A DNA stretch of 64,000 nt from Dyadobacter soli (lineage in GTDB: Bacteria; Bacteroidota; Bacteroidia; Cytophagales; Spirosomataceae). How positions within the stretch are numbered: position 1 is the first letter of the stretch; every line of letters starts with the position of its first letter. This document shows, piece by piece, positions 1-7,805 of this stretch. The notes under the pieces were generated by a model. The model was not told the origin of the DNA. It saw only the letters and a program-made list of their open reading frames with translations, and did no database searches. The position numbers and the translations under genes are program-made. The stretch lies in the NCBI RefSeq assembly GCF_900101885.1, contig NZ_FNAN01000021.1:1-64000 (forward strand), given 5' to 3'.

Positions 1-367
1 AGTTGCTGGACGCATCGGTGCCAAAGCTTTTTTTTAAATCCATTTTTAGCTCCTCATTGGCCAGTTCAATCACTTTCTCGGCACATTGGTGCTTCAAACT
101 TAGGTCCGCATAAGCCTCTTTCAAACGCCGCAATTCGGCCTCCAAACGCTTTTGTTGGTTAACTTCACCTTTCATCTCGATCCGGATTACTTTGTTGACT
201 AAATGATCTTTACCAAATTTAATAATCCATTTCTTGATTGTCATACTTCCCTTGATCCCATAACGTCGGGATGCTTCCAGGTGGCTTAAACCTTCTTCCT
301 CTATCTCACGGACTACTTCTTGTTTGAAACTAAGACTGGACTTAATTACCGGCCGACGTTCGTTCAT
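1..367 (-). CDS. IS3-family transposase OrfA, partial at window edge
   Basis: The frame starts at an ATG (365-367) and stays open for 122 codons to the window edge. The N-terminal half, about residues 10-55, has the helix-turn-helix look of the transposase_8/IS3 OrfA family (SFKQEVVREIEEEG, then HLEASRRYGI and TIKKWI). The second half is a Glu/Leu/Lys-rich stretch typical of the OrfA leucine zipper. OrfA binds the element's ends and normally joins OrfB, which has the DDE catalytic core, by programmed frameshift. OrfB is outside the window, so activity cannot be judged. The short leader between the IS end and the ATG is usual for this family. Confidence 0.8.
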   Translation of the reverse strand, partial: MNERRPVIKSSLSFKQEVVREIEEEGLSHLEASRRYGIKGSMTIKKWIIKFGKDHLVNKVIRIEMKGEVNQQKRLEAELRRLKEAYADLSLKHQCAEKVIELANEELKMDLKKSFGTDASSN

Positions 368-407
368 TTTTCCTAATGGTTGAGTCAACCTATTTCAGGA
401 CGGGACA
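1..407 (-). mobile_element. Partial IS3-type insertion sequence, one end only
   Basis: The element carries a transposase OrfA gene and appears to end near position 407, where the outward-reading strand begins TGTCCCGTCCTGAAATAGG, the kind of TG-starting terminal repeat seen in IS3-family elements. The rest, including OrfB and the other terminal repeat, lies left of the window. The exact boundary is inferred, because neither the second end nor a target duplication can be seen. Beyond it begins a pyrimidine-rich repeat tract. Confidence 0.6.
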
Positions 408-408
408 C

Positions 409-480
409 ACCTTCCTCCCTTTCCTCCTTCCTCCTTTATCCCCTTCCTCCATCCTCCCATTCCTCCCTCTTCCTAAATCT
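409..480. repeat. Pyrimidine-rich TTCCTCC microsatellite
   Basis: The tract consists almost only of C and T, built from imperfect repeats of TTCCTCC/CCTCCC. It lies between the IS end and the stop codon of the tldD-like gene. An 18-base stretch (452-469, TCCTCCCATTCCTCCCTC) recurs identically at 57904-57921. Confidence 0.7.
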
Positions 481-2116
481 TCCTCCCCGTATTAATTACA
501 TTAACCCCATTAAACTGCGTCGTTGAGCTTCCGTGGGAGACGGCGCTGATTTGGGCGGGCTGGCCTTTGCCGTCGAAAAACGATCCGAATGTGCGGTAAT
601 CGTCCTTGTCGCAAAGCTGCACACATGAGTTCCAGAATTCCTGGGTGTTCGACTGGTACGCCACGTCTTCGAGCATTCCCGTGATTTCGCCGTTTTTGAT
701 CTCGTAGAAAACCTGGCCGCCAAACTGGAAGTTGTAACGCTGCTGATCAATCGAATAGGAACCTCTGCCTACGATGTAAATGCCTTTTTCGACACCCTTG
801 ATCATATCCAGCACGCTGCGTTTTTCAGTACCCGGTTTCAGGCTGATATTCGGCATGCGCTGGAACTGAACGGAGCTCCAATCGTCGGCGTAGCAACAGC
901 CGTGCGACTCCTTTTCGCCCAAAATCTGCACCTGGTCGCGGATTGCCTGGTAGTTGACCAGAATACCATCCTTAATAATGTCCCATTCCTTGCAGGGAAC
1001 GCCCTCGTCGTCGTAACCCACCGCACCCAGTGTGTTCGGCTGCGTTTTGTCGGCCACGATGTTGACGAGCTTGCTGCCGTAGTTGAAATTCTTCGTTTTC
1101 CATTTATCCAGCGTCGCGAAGCTGGTACCGGCGTAATTGGCCTCGTAGCCCAGCACGCGGTCGAGCTCGGTCGGGTGCCCTACCGACTCGTGAATGGTAA
1201 GTCCGAGGTGGTTCGGATCTAAAACCAGGTCATATTTGCCCGGCTCCACCGATTTGGCGGTCACTTTTTCCTTTGCCTGTTTCGCGGCCGCAATCGCGTC
1301 TTCCACCATGTCATAGGAATTGCGGTAACCCACCAACCCATTCGGACCGGCGATTTTTTCACTTTCGAGGCCGTCGAGGTACTCGTAGCCCATACCCATC
1401 GGCGAGCTGATCGCGTCGCGGGTTTTGAACTTGCCGGAAGTCTTGTCGGTCACGGTTGCCGTGAACGTCGGCCAGATCCGATGTATGTCCTGATCGATGA
1501 ACGAGCCATCGGTAGAGGCAAAATATTTTTGTTCGTTGATAAAAAACAGTGTGGAAGCCATAAAATTGGCACCATTGTCCATAGCGGCGCCGTTGACCTT
1601 CATCAGCAGATCTATCTTTTCCTTTACGGGAATTTCAAAAGCATTCCTGGTCAGCGGCGTTTTCCATGTTTTGTCGCCCACACCTTTCTGCGCCGCGAGT
1701 ACCACCGGTTCTTTCTGGAATTTTGAATTGGCTTTCGCGATGGCCACGGCGGTGGCGGCACATTTGGCGATACCGTCGGGAGTGACGTCGCTCGTGGCCG
1801 AAAAGCCCCAGGTACCGTTGGCGATCACACGGATACCGATGCCGTAAGATTCCGCATTGACGATATTCTGAACCTGTTTTTCGCGGGTGAACAGGTATTG
1901 CTGCAAATAGCGCCCGATACGAACGTCGGTGTAAGATGCGCCCTTGTCGCGGGCTGCATTCAATGCGGTTTCGGCAAGTTTTTTCTTGGCTGCGGCATCG
2001 AGCCACGGTTCGAGCAGGTGTGCTTCGGGTACAGGGCTTCCGATGACGGGGATTTCGGGAAGCATCATAGCGCCCAGCCCAAGGCCCGACATCTGCATGA
2101 AGTGTCTTCTTTTCAT
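473..2116 (-). CDS. tldD: TldD/PmbA-family metalloprotease with N-terminal signal
   Basis: 547 aa. The protein belongs to the TldD/PmbA (modulator of DNA gyrase) family of zinc peptidases; TldD and TldE in other bacteria degrade unfolded peptides and mature microcins. The metal site HESVGH lies at residues 309-314 (the HExxxH form of TldD), followed by the expected glycine- and aromatic-rich C-terminal half. Unusually for the cytoplasmic E. coli protein, the N-terminus reads MKRRHFMQMSGLGLGAMML, with an RR pair before a hydrophobic run, so export (possibly Tat) is likely. No PmbA/TldE partner is adjacent. Only the catalytic-type subunit is seen, so function with a partner is inferred. The gene stands alone between repeat-containing intergenic regions. 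Confidence 0.87.
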   Translation of the reverse strand: MKRRHFMQMSGLGLGAMMLPEIPVIGSPVPEAHLLEPWLDAAAKKKLAETALNAARDKGASYTDVRIGRYLQQYLFTREKQVQNIVNAESYGIGIRVIANGTWGFSATSDVTPDGIAKCAATAVAIAKANSKFQKEPVVLAAQKGVGDKTWKTPLTRNAFEIPVKEKIDLLMKVNGAAMDNGANFMASTLFFINEQKYFASTDGSFIDQDIHRIWPTFTATVTDKTSGKFKTRDAISSPMGMGYEYLDGLESEKIAGPNGLVGYRNSYDMVEDAIAAAKQAKEKVTAKSVEPGKYDLVLDPNHLGLTIHESVGHPTELDRVLGYEANYAGTSFATLDKWKTKNFNYGSKLVNIVADKTQPNTLGAVGYDDEGVPCKEWDIIKDGILVNYQAIRDQVQILGEKESHGCCYADDWSSVQFQRMPNISLKPGTEKRSVLDMIKGVEKGIYIVGRGSYSIDQQRYNFQFGGQVFYEIKNGEITGMLEDVAYQSNTQEFWNSCVQLCDKDDYRTFGSFFDGKGQPAQISAVSHGSSTTQFNGVNVINTGRKI

Positions 2117-2217
2117 TTGGTTAAATGGTCGGATATTGAATCTCCAATGTAATCAATATAACCTCAACAAATATTCGTGTGGCAATTTTTTTGTGGGAGG
2201 GAGGGGTGTAAATGGGA

Positions 2218-2247
2218 GCGCCGGAAGCTGGTTTGGGCTTCCGGCGC
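2218..2247. terminator. 11-bp perfect stem-loop, possible terminator
   Basis: GCGCCGGAAGC (2218-2228) pairs perfectly with GCTTCCGGCGC (2237-2247) around an 8-base loop. On the minus strand it is downstream of the response-regulator gene but lacks a T-run, so a terminator role is only possible. Confidence 0.4.
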
Positions 2248-2297
2248 GGTTGATTGGTGCGGTCGGAGACCGCAGGGCGCTCGGACGTAGTCGGAGA

Positions 2298-2365
2298 CTA
2301 CGCCCAACTTTTAGCTACGCCTAACTTTTAGCTACGCCCAACTTTTAGCTACGCCTAAGTTGGGG
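2298..2365. repeat. 17-bp tandem repeat, nearly four copies
   Basis: Units CTACGCCCAACTTTTAG (2298-2314), CTACGCCTAACTTTTAG (2315-2331) and CTACGCCCAACTTTTAG (2332-2348) follow each other exactly, then a degenerate fourth unit. The C/T difference at unit position 8 alternates between copies. Confidence 0.8.
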
Positions 2366-2461
2366 TCATGCCTGGGTGTGACTATGGCCTAAGTTTTTAT
2401 TCGCGAATGTGAGTGATTCGGATTCGCGGCTACACTTAATGTTGCACTGCTGTAATCGTAC

Positions 2462-2815
2462 CTAGTACAATCGGGATATTATCAGCGTCCGGAGCTGCTG
2501 TTCGTCCCATGGCTTGTTAACGTAGCTGTGAAAATAGCCCTTACCGGCGGCCCGGCGAAACTCTTCCGTATACGCATTACCCGTGAGCAGCACACGCATG
2601 CTGGACGGATATTGATCGGAAGCCAGTTTGAGAAATTCAAGCCCCGTCATGTCGGGCATCTGATGGTCAGCGAAAATAACGTCGATTTCGTGCTCGTCGA
2701 GGATTTTCAAGCCTTCCTCGGTAGAATTGGCCAGGTAAATCTGGGCATCTCTCCGGAAAGTCGCTTTGAAGGAATTCAGATTATTGATTTCATGGTCAAC
2801 ATAAAGGATGCTCAT
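2462..2815 (-). CDS. Single-domain response regulator (CheY-like receiver)
   Basis: 117 aa, only a receiver domain. Key residues are visible: acidic pocket D7/E9, phosphoacceptor D50 (in FADHQMP), T78 (LLTGNA) and K101 (VNKPW). Stand-alone receivers act by protein-protein contact, downstream of histidine kinases or within phosphorelays. The NKPW ending of the K motif resembles the receivers of RpfG-type regulators, but no HD-GYP output domain follows. No kinase gene lies nearby, so the partner is unknown. It is transcribed alone on the minus strand and followed by the hairpin-rich intergenic region. Confidence 0.85.
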   Translation of the reverse strand: MSILYVDHEINNLNSFKATFRRDAQIYLANSTEEGLKILDEHEIDVIFADHQMPDMTGLEFLKLASDQYPSSMRVLLTGNAYTEEFRRAAGKGYFHSYVNKPWDEQQLRTLIISRLY

Positions 2816-3050
2816 AGTTATTAGATCGATCGGGGGTTACTACAAAGCAAATTTATGAATTAACTCCTTACCCGGAACAAAATCCCGGAGCGCGTAAAAC
2901 AACCGAAAGCCTCATCAAATTCCCAAAGTTACCACATTTCGACCCCGCGCAACAGAAAACACCTCACTGTCAGTATTTTAACAGCAAAGATTTTATTTAG
3001 CGGTAGAACTGATTTTAAATGAAACGTTAAAAAATAATTAGAACAATCAT

Positions 3051-3863
3051 TCAACTTTGACCATAACGCGTTTTCAGCAGGTTCATCATGTGCACATTTA
3101 CGTCCCACTGGCTTACCAGGGGCATCTGGGTGTAGGGCATCGACGGCATGTAGGGGGCGGGGCCAAATTCGGTGGTAATGGTGAGTGTAGTGCCATTTTG
3201 CGCGTGAAGGGCGGCGATACGGTCCCACCAACCGAGGTGTGCATTCAGAACTTCCTCCCACTCGGGTGCGCGCGGGTCGTTCACCTGCGGACCTTCGGGA
3301 TGGCCTACGCGGCTGTGAATGTGATCGGTACGGGAAATGGCGAGGGCTACCTCGTCGGGAAGATCGGCCAGGAGCGATTCATGGACGGCGCACCAATGCG
3401 AAATGTCGAGGGCAATGCGGAGGCCCGGATCGGATTGCAGGTAACCCATGGCGATATGGGCTGCGAAAAGGCTCTTGCCCCGGTGCGTTTCGTGAATGAT
3501 AGGAATGCCAGATTCGGCGGAAAGCTTCGCCGCAAGCGCAAAAAGCCTTTGATTTTGGGCGGCATTGAAATAATCCTTGCCCGTCTGACAGTTGATCAGC
3601 ACCGGCTTCGCGGCCATCAGGTTACGGAGGTATTTTTCATAGTTGGCAGCATGCTCGTCGATGTTTTTCTCAAACGACTGCCAGTATTGGCCGATCAGCC
3701 GGAGATCATGAGCGGCCAGCGTATCCAGTATCGTTTGTTTTTCAGTTAAATCAAAAGGCAGCGCCATTTCGACACCGTCGTAGCCGGCTGCTTTTACATT
3801 TTTACAGAAAGTATTGAACGGAAGGACATTCCCCCATTCCGGCGCATAGAATTGGATGTTCAT
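3051..3863 (-). CDS. Sugar phosphate isomerase/epimerase family protein (TIM barrel)
   Basis: 270 aa, a xylose-isomerase-like TIM barrel. The start MNIQFYAPEWGNVLPF and the motif GYDGVEMALPF are typical of the first two strands. Acidic and His residues suited to metal binding appear at the usual barrel ends (IHETHRGKS, ALDISHW, HIHSRVGHPEGP, TTEFGP). Members isomerise or epimerise sugars or cyclitols; the substrate cannot be read from sequence. Its stop lies on the minus strand, and just upstream is the decayed 3' end of a sugar-porter gene in the same direction, so the two probably once formed a sugar-use operon. That operon has lost its transporter, so this gene may be a relic or rely on another promoter. 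Confidence 0.8.
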   Translation of the reverse strand: MNIQFYAPEWGNVLPFNTFCKNVKAAGYDGVEMALPFDLTEKQTILDTLAAHDLRLIGQYWQSFEKNIDEHAANYEKYLRNLMAAKPVLINCQTGKDYFNAAQNQRLFALAAKLSAESGIPIIHETHRGKSLFAAHIAMGYLQSDPGLRIALDISHWCAVHESLLADLPDEVALAISRTDHIHSRVGHPEGPQVNDPRAPEWEEVLNAHLGWWDRIAALHAQNGTTLTITTEFGPAPYMPSMPYTQMPLVSQWDVNVHMMNLLKTRYGQS

Positions 3864-3874
3864 TTGATAAGTAA

Positions 3875-4096
3875 TCAGCCCTTTTGCAATAGTTTTTCAA
3901 TTTCCTCCAAAGACTTGCCTTTGGTTTCGGGAACGCTGGTTTTCACAAAAAAGAAGTAAACCAGGCATATCACCCCGTGGATCAAAAAGGTGACCGGCAT
4001 GCCGAAATACTGGTTCATAACCGGAAACAGGGCTGTTGTGAAGAAATTGGCGATCCATCATGCAAGAGTCGCCACCGCCATGGCATTACCGCGAAT
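3875..4096 (-). pseudogene. 3' remnant of an MFS sugar-porter gene
   Basis: On the minus strand the frame ending at 3875-3877 encodes the last transmembrane segments and the cytoplasmic tail of a sugar/H+ symporter, with the family signature PETKGKSLEEIE near the C-terminus. Reading upstream in the same frame, RGNAMAVATLA (to about 4096) matches the conserved loop before helix 11 of these transporters, but one in-frame TGA replaces a codon just before WIANFF. Beyond about 4096 the similarity stops and turns into an AraC-type regulator on the other strand. Roughly 75 codons of a protein of about 450 aa remain. Confidence 0.72.
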
Positions 4097-4474
4097 TGCC
4101 GCTGATCGGCCAATTATTCATTTCGAGAATGGGGTACTATCCGAAAGCATTGCACCATTATTACCAGCGCCCTAGCGGCATTTCGCAGGCAATCCTGCTG
4201 TATTGCACCGATGGCCAGGGCTGGATCGAGCTGGGCGACAACATCATGCAGGTGCATCCGGGCGAAATCTTCATCCTGCCTACTGAGATGCCCCATTCTT
4301 ACGGTGCAGATCAGAAAAATCCATGGAGCATTTACTGGATGCACCTTGCGGATCAATGAAGTGGCGTCCGCAATCGGGATCGACGATCCGTTTTATTTTT
4401 CGAGACTTTTCAAACAGCAAATGGGCCTGTCGCCGGCGCACTACCGAAAAAATAAGGGCGTAGAACGGCAGTAA
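4097..4474 (+). pseudogene. AraC-family regulator remnant with internal deletion
   Basis: Two pieces of one AraC-type regulator lie in different frames. From about 4097 to 4353 comes the N-terminal arabinose-binding-like cupin (GYYPKALHHYYQRPSG, QVHPGEIFILPTEMPHSY, then SIYWMHLADQ and a stop). From about 4350 to 4474, shifted by one frame, comes the end of the DNA-binding domain (INEVASAIGIDDPFYFSRLF, GLSPAHYRKNKG). About 100-150 residues between them, including the first helix-turn-helix, are missing, and so is the original start. A functional product is not expected. Together with the transporter remnant this is a deletion scar. Confidence 0.75.
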
Positions 4475-4532
4475 AAATTGCCGCCGCCCGGATTATTAAG
4501 CATATTAAGACCTAATCTAATCACCATCGGAC

Positions 4533-5045
4533 ATGTTCAGAAAAATCCTGCTCGCCCTTCTGGCCGCATTCATCATCATCCAGTTTATCCGCCCGGAAAA
4601 GAACCTTTCCGACGACCAGTCGATGAACATCGCGACGAAATATGACGTCCCGGCCGACGTGAAGAACATCCTGGAAGTGGCGTGTAACGATTGCCATAGT
4701 AATAAAACCGTTTATCCATGGTACTATAATATCCAGCCTGTGGCATGGTGGATGAACAACCATATTGAGGACGGCAAGCGCCACCTCAACTTCTCGACAT
4801 TCACTGGCCTGTCCATTGCCCGGCAAAACCACAAGCTGGAAGAAACCGTGGAAATGGTGGAGGACGGTGCCATGCCGCTCGAATCGTATACCGCCTTGGG
4901 TATGCACGGGGATGCCAAGCTCACTACCGCCCAGCGCGAGCGCCTGATCCAATGGGCCAAAGCGCAAATGGACACGCTCAAAGCAAAATATCCGGCCGAC
5001 AGCCTTGTTATGCCTAAAAGGAATCCGGCTCCCGCACAACAGTAG
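4533..5045 (+). CDS. Haem-binding domain protein, periplasmic, membrane-anchored
   Basis: 170 aa. An N-terminal hydrophobic segment (residues 4-20, ILLALLAAFIIIQFI) is a signal anchor or uncleaved signal peptide. A CNDCH cytochrome c-type haem motif follows at residues 51-55, in the context VACNDCHSNKTVYPWYYNIQPV, typical of the Haem_bd domain (PF14376) common in Bacteroidota. A methionine (M106-region, DGAMPLESY) is a plausible second axial ligand. These proteins bind one covalent haem in the periplasm; their physiological role is mostly unknown. The gene stands alone and converges on the GH9 gene across a shared hairpin. Confidence 0.85.
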   Translation: MFRKILLALLAAFIIIQFIRPEKNLSDDQSMNIATKYDVPADVKNILEVACNDCHSNKTVYPWYYNIQPVAWWMNNHIEDGKRHLNFSTFTGLSIARQNHKLEETVEMVEDGAMPLESYTALGMHGDAKLTTAQRERLIQWAKAQMDTLKAKYPADSLVMPKRNPAPAQQ

Positions 5046-5055
5046 TTCATGCAAG

Positions 5056-5093
5056 TAACGGGCAGCCGTGCATTCGTTTGTGGCTGCCCGTTA
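5056..5093. terminator. Shared hairpin between convergent genes
   Basis: TAACGGGCAGCC (5056-5067) and GGCTGCCCGTTA (5082-5093) form a perfect 12-bp stem with a 14-base loop, midway between the stops of the haem-binding gene and the GH9 gene. Neither side has a long T-run. A bidirectional terminator is inferred from strength and position. Confidence 0.6.
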
Positions 5094-5097
5094 TCGC

Positions 5098-7509
5098 TCA
5101 GTTTTTAAAGATGCGTTGCATAAAAAGCTTTTCGCTTCCTTTCTCCACACGCATTAGATACATTCCTCTGGCCACATTTGAAATGAGCAACCGGCCACTT
5201 CCATCCATTTCGCGGCGCATTACTTCCACCCCCGCCATATTAATGAGTGTTACAGTCGCGGTTCCGGTGTGCGGAGGCATTTGGAGATCTACATAATCGC
5301 TCAGCGGATTGGGGCCGATGCGGAATGCGACGTCGCCGTTGCGATATAACGCGATGATTTTGGAATACTCGAACTGCCCATCGGTATCCACCTGTTTCAG
5401 ACGGTAATAAGCGGTAATGTTCGGCAGCTCGGTGTCGGTGAATGTATAATGCCGGGCTACGGCGGTGGTGTTGTGCCCCTTCAATTCCCCTATCATACTG
5501 AAATCGACGCCATCGGTCGAGCGCTCGACTTCGAAACGCTCATTATCGGTTTCCGAAACGGTTTTCCAGTACAGCTGAGCCTGGCCATTGTCCAGCTCTT
5601 TGAGATAAAATTCGGCCAGTTCTACGGGCAATGGGTCTTCAATCGGTAATGTTGAATGCGCGAGCAGGCGAATGTACGCGGCCTGGTAATAGATCGCCGG
5701 CTCGGTGATTTCCCAGCTGTTGGTGGGCCAGCCGGTGTTGAAATCGAGGTAACTTTTCTGGCGCGGCTGACCGAACGGCGGCGACTGACTACCGATCGTA
5801 TAATCGGCGTTGGGACCACCCACCACATAACCCGGCGCCGGACCGTTCGGCGACGTCAGGGCATTGTCGTAAATAGTACCGTCGTTGAACCAGGTGTGGT
5901 AAATCTCGTTGGCGCAACGATCCCCACCCACCGCATACATATTCGACAAATACACCATTCCCTGCGGGTTAATCCCATGGAAATAATGGATTTGTTCCGC
6001 GGCCTTGCGCGTGAGGCTCGCCGCATTGCCCAGCCCCGCTTTGAGCATCGTGCGGTTTACATTCGCGTAGTCGGCCTTGGGCATGTTACTGCCCCAGTGG
6101 TACGACCAGTCGGGCATGAATGCGCGGTAGAGATCGGCGGTCGTCCAACCGAAGAAACCATTCCAGTTGCCATTCACAGCCGTTCCGGCCGAATTAAGTA
6201 TCGCTGTGGCGACGGTCGGATTGGCGCCCGGCAGTTTGGCATAGCGCAGCAATGCATCCTGCAATTCGGTAGCATCCACGCCCCAGTAACCTGAGCTCAT
6301 CACATCGGTACCTGCATAATTGTCGACCAAAAATTGGTTGTAAACCGCATTGCCAGTCCGTTCAAAAAGGTAAATCGCCGCAATCACCATCATACTGCGC
6401 TGCGGCCCTACTGCCACATCCGCATCTCCCGACACAATGCTGCCGTCGTCGCAGTTGGTTTGGAGTGTATTTGCATTAAAAAACGGCAACACATAATTGA
6501 AACAGCTCACTGCTTTGGCTTCCAGCGTCCCCGCGTACGCAGCGAGCGAGGGCATGCCCGCGTACACGAGCGCCGCATGCGAGAACACCGAGGCGATGGT
6601 AGCCGATGCCGAAGTGCAGGTAGGGCCATAATAGCGGCCGTCCACATTCACACTCGGGGGCGAAGAAATGTTCTCGCTGTAATTCCGGCTCCCCATTTTG
6701 TTATGCGTGGAACCGTCGGCATTGGTCATTTTGAAAAGCCAGTCGAGCTCCCATTTGACCTCGTCGAGCAGATCGGGAATGCCGTTTTTGCTTTCGGGAA
6801 TATTGAAATTATCGGTAAAAACAGCCGGATTTTCCTCGTAGGCGTACAACAGATCGTGCAGCGGGCTGTGCGTGAAGGATACATATTTGTTATAATCACC
6901 GGCATCGAACCAGCCGCCGGTGAGGTTTTTTTCCAGCGTTGCATTGGTCTGGTCATACACATACCGACATTGCTGGTCCTGCAATGGGTTCATGAAATTG
7001 TTACCGTCCGTCCATTTGCTTTGCGCGTACGGAGCGGCTTTCGTCATGTTGCAGCGGTTATAATAAAACATTTTCACCGCCGCCAGCATCACATTGCCGT
7101 ACGGATTGGCCACGATCTCGAAAACCGCCGACCGCTGGTTACCAGCCGGATCAAACACATAAAAGCTTCCCGAGGCCGTCAGCGCCGAAAAATCGAACCA
7201 CCAGCCCTGGTCGCCGGAGTTCGCGTGGGTATTCCCGTTATTCCAAACGGTTACCGGACCAGTGAACGCCACCGCATTCGTCACGCTATTCCGCACTTCC
7301 ATGGTCGAAGGAGGCGTGTAACTCAATGCGGCATTGTAGCCCACGATCGGGTTACTGAGCACCGCCACCTTTTCGGCAGTAGGCGCATAACCGAACTGAT
7401 CGACGTGAATGAACTGGCTGACCTGCGCAACTCCCCGCAAAGACAGTAAAAAGCCCAACGTAAGCGCAATCATGCATTTACAGGACAAATAGAGGTAATG
7501 TTTCCTCAT
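5098..7509 (-). CDS. Secreted GH9 endoglucanase with T9SS sorting domain
   Basis: 803 aa. Signal peptide (about 1-28); an Ig-like CelD_N domain starts at FIHVDQFGYAPTAEKVAVLS. The GH9 (alpha/alpha)6 barrel follows: nucleophilic-water residues D202 and D205 in WFDAGDYNKYV, the HYFHGINPQGMVYLSN and GPAPGYVVGGPN motifs, and the general acid E603 in TEPAIYYQAAYI. The last 75 residues (IGPNPLSDYVDLQ to the terminal IFKN) are a T9SS type A sorting domain, so the enzyme is expected to cross the outer membrane and be anchored or released. GH9 enzymes cut beta-1,4-glucans such as cellulose and mixed-linkage glucan with inversion. A strong promoter candidate lies 130 bases upstream. Family call is firm; precise glucan is not known. 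Confidence 0.93.
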   Translation of the reverse strand: MRKHYLYLSCKCMIALTLGFLLSLRGVAQVSQFIHVDQFGYAPTAEKVAVLSNPIVGYNAALSYTPPSTMEVRNSVTNAVAFTGPVTVWNNGNTHANSGDQGWWFDFSALTASGSFYVFDPAGNQRSAVFEIVANPYGNVMLAAVKMFYYNRCNMTKAAPYAQSKWTDGNNFMNPLQDQQCRYVYDQTNATLEKNLTGGWFDAGDYNKYVSFTHSPLHDLLYAYEENPAVFTDNFNIPESKNGIPDLLDEVKWELDWLFKMTNADGSTHNKMGSRNYSENISSPPSVNVDGRYYGPTCTSASATIASVFSHAALVYAGMPSLAAYAGTLEAKAVSCFNYVLPFFNANTLQTNCDDGSIVSGDADVAVGPQRSMMVIAAIYLFERTGNAVYNQFLVDNYAGTDVMSSGYWGVDATELQDALLRYAKLPGANPTVATAILNSAGTAVNGNWNGFFGWTTADLYRAFMPDWSYHWGSNMPKADYANVNRTMLKAGLGNAASLTRKAAEQIHYFHGINPQGMVYLSNMYAVGGDRCANEIYHTWFNDGTIYDNALTSPNGPAPGYVVGGPNADYTIGSQSPPFGQPRQKSYLDFNTGWPTNSWEITEPAIYYQAAYIRLLAHSTLPIEDPLPVELAEFYLKELDNGQAQLYWKTVSETDNERFEVERSTDGVDFSMIGELKGHNTTAVARHYTFTDTELPNITAYYRLKQVDTDGQFEYSKIIALYRNGDVAFRIGPNPLSDYVDLQMPPHTGTATVTLINMAGVEVMRREMDGSGRLLISNVARGMYLMRVEKGSEKLFMQRIFKN

Positions 7510-7638
7510 GGCTCAATGGTTTTAATTTGAATGAAAATGTTGTTTCAGAAATGAACAACAGAGTTGGCCAGATGGCTTTTCAGATCAGGATGGAGTCGTT
7601 TTCAGCTAATTGGTAAAGATAGCAACTGAAAATGCTTT

Positions 7639-7668
7639 CAAATTTATTCTTAAAATACCAGAGAACAA
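7639..7668 (-). promoter_or_regulatory. Bacteroidota-type promoter for the GH9 gene
   Basis: On the minus strand, TTG (7666-7668) is separated by exactly 19 bases from TAAATTTG (7639-7646), matching the Bacteroidota sigma-70 pattern TTG-N19-TAnnTTTG. It predicts a leader of about 125 bases before the GH9 start. The surrounding 7510-7805 region is AT-rich and holds no gene. Confidence 0.6.
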
Positions 7669-7805
7669 ATAGGATCTGCTCGTAGAATTTATTAATCGGC
7701 CTTCTTTTTTTTATTTAAAAATAATCCAAAAAAATATTTAAATATTGAATTGCTTTTATTATAATTGCATAGACAACTATTGGCTAACTTACAATCGCGA
7801 AGGAC

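Larger units (their letters stand above)
2117..2461. other. Intergenic region with hairpins and tandem repeats
   Basis: This 345-base stretch holds no gene. It contains a strong inverted repeat (2218-2247), two small stem-loops with a shared GGA loop (2259-2273 and 2286-2302) and a 17-bp tandem repeat (2298-2365). It lies downstream of the response-regulator gene and upstream of tldD. Confidence 0.6.

Noticed and set aside
6334..7449. Plus-strand frame (371 codons) opposite the GH9 gene
   Set aside because: Antisense shadow of a well-supported GH9 endoglucanase; the translation is basic and unlike any protein family.
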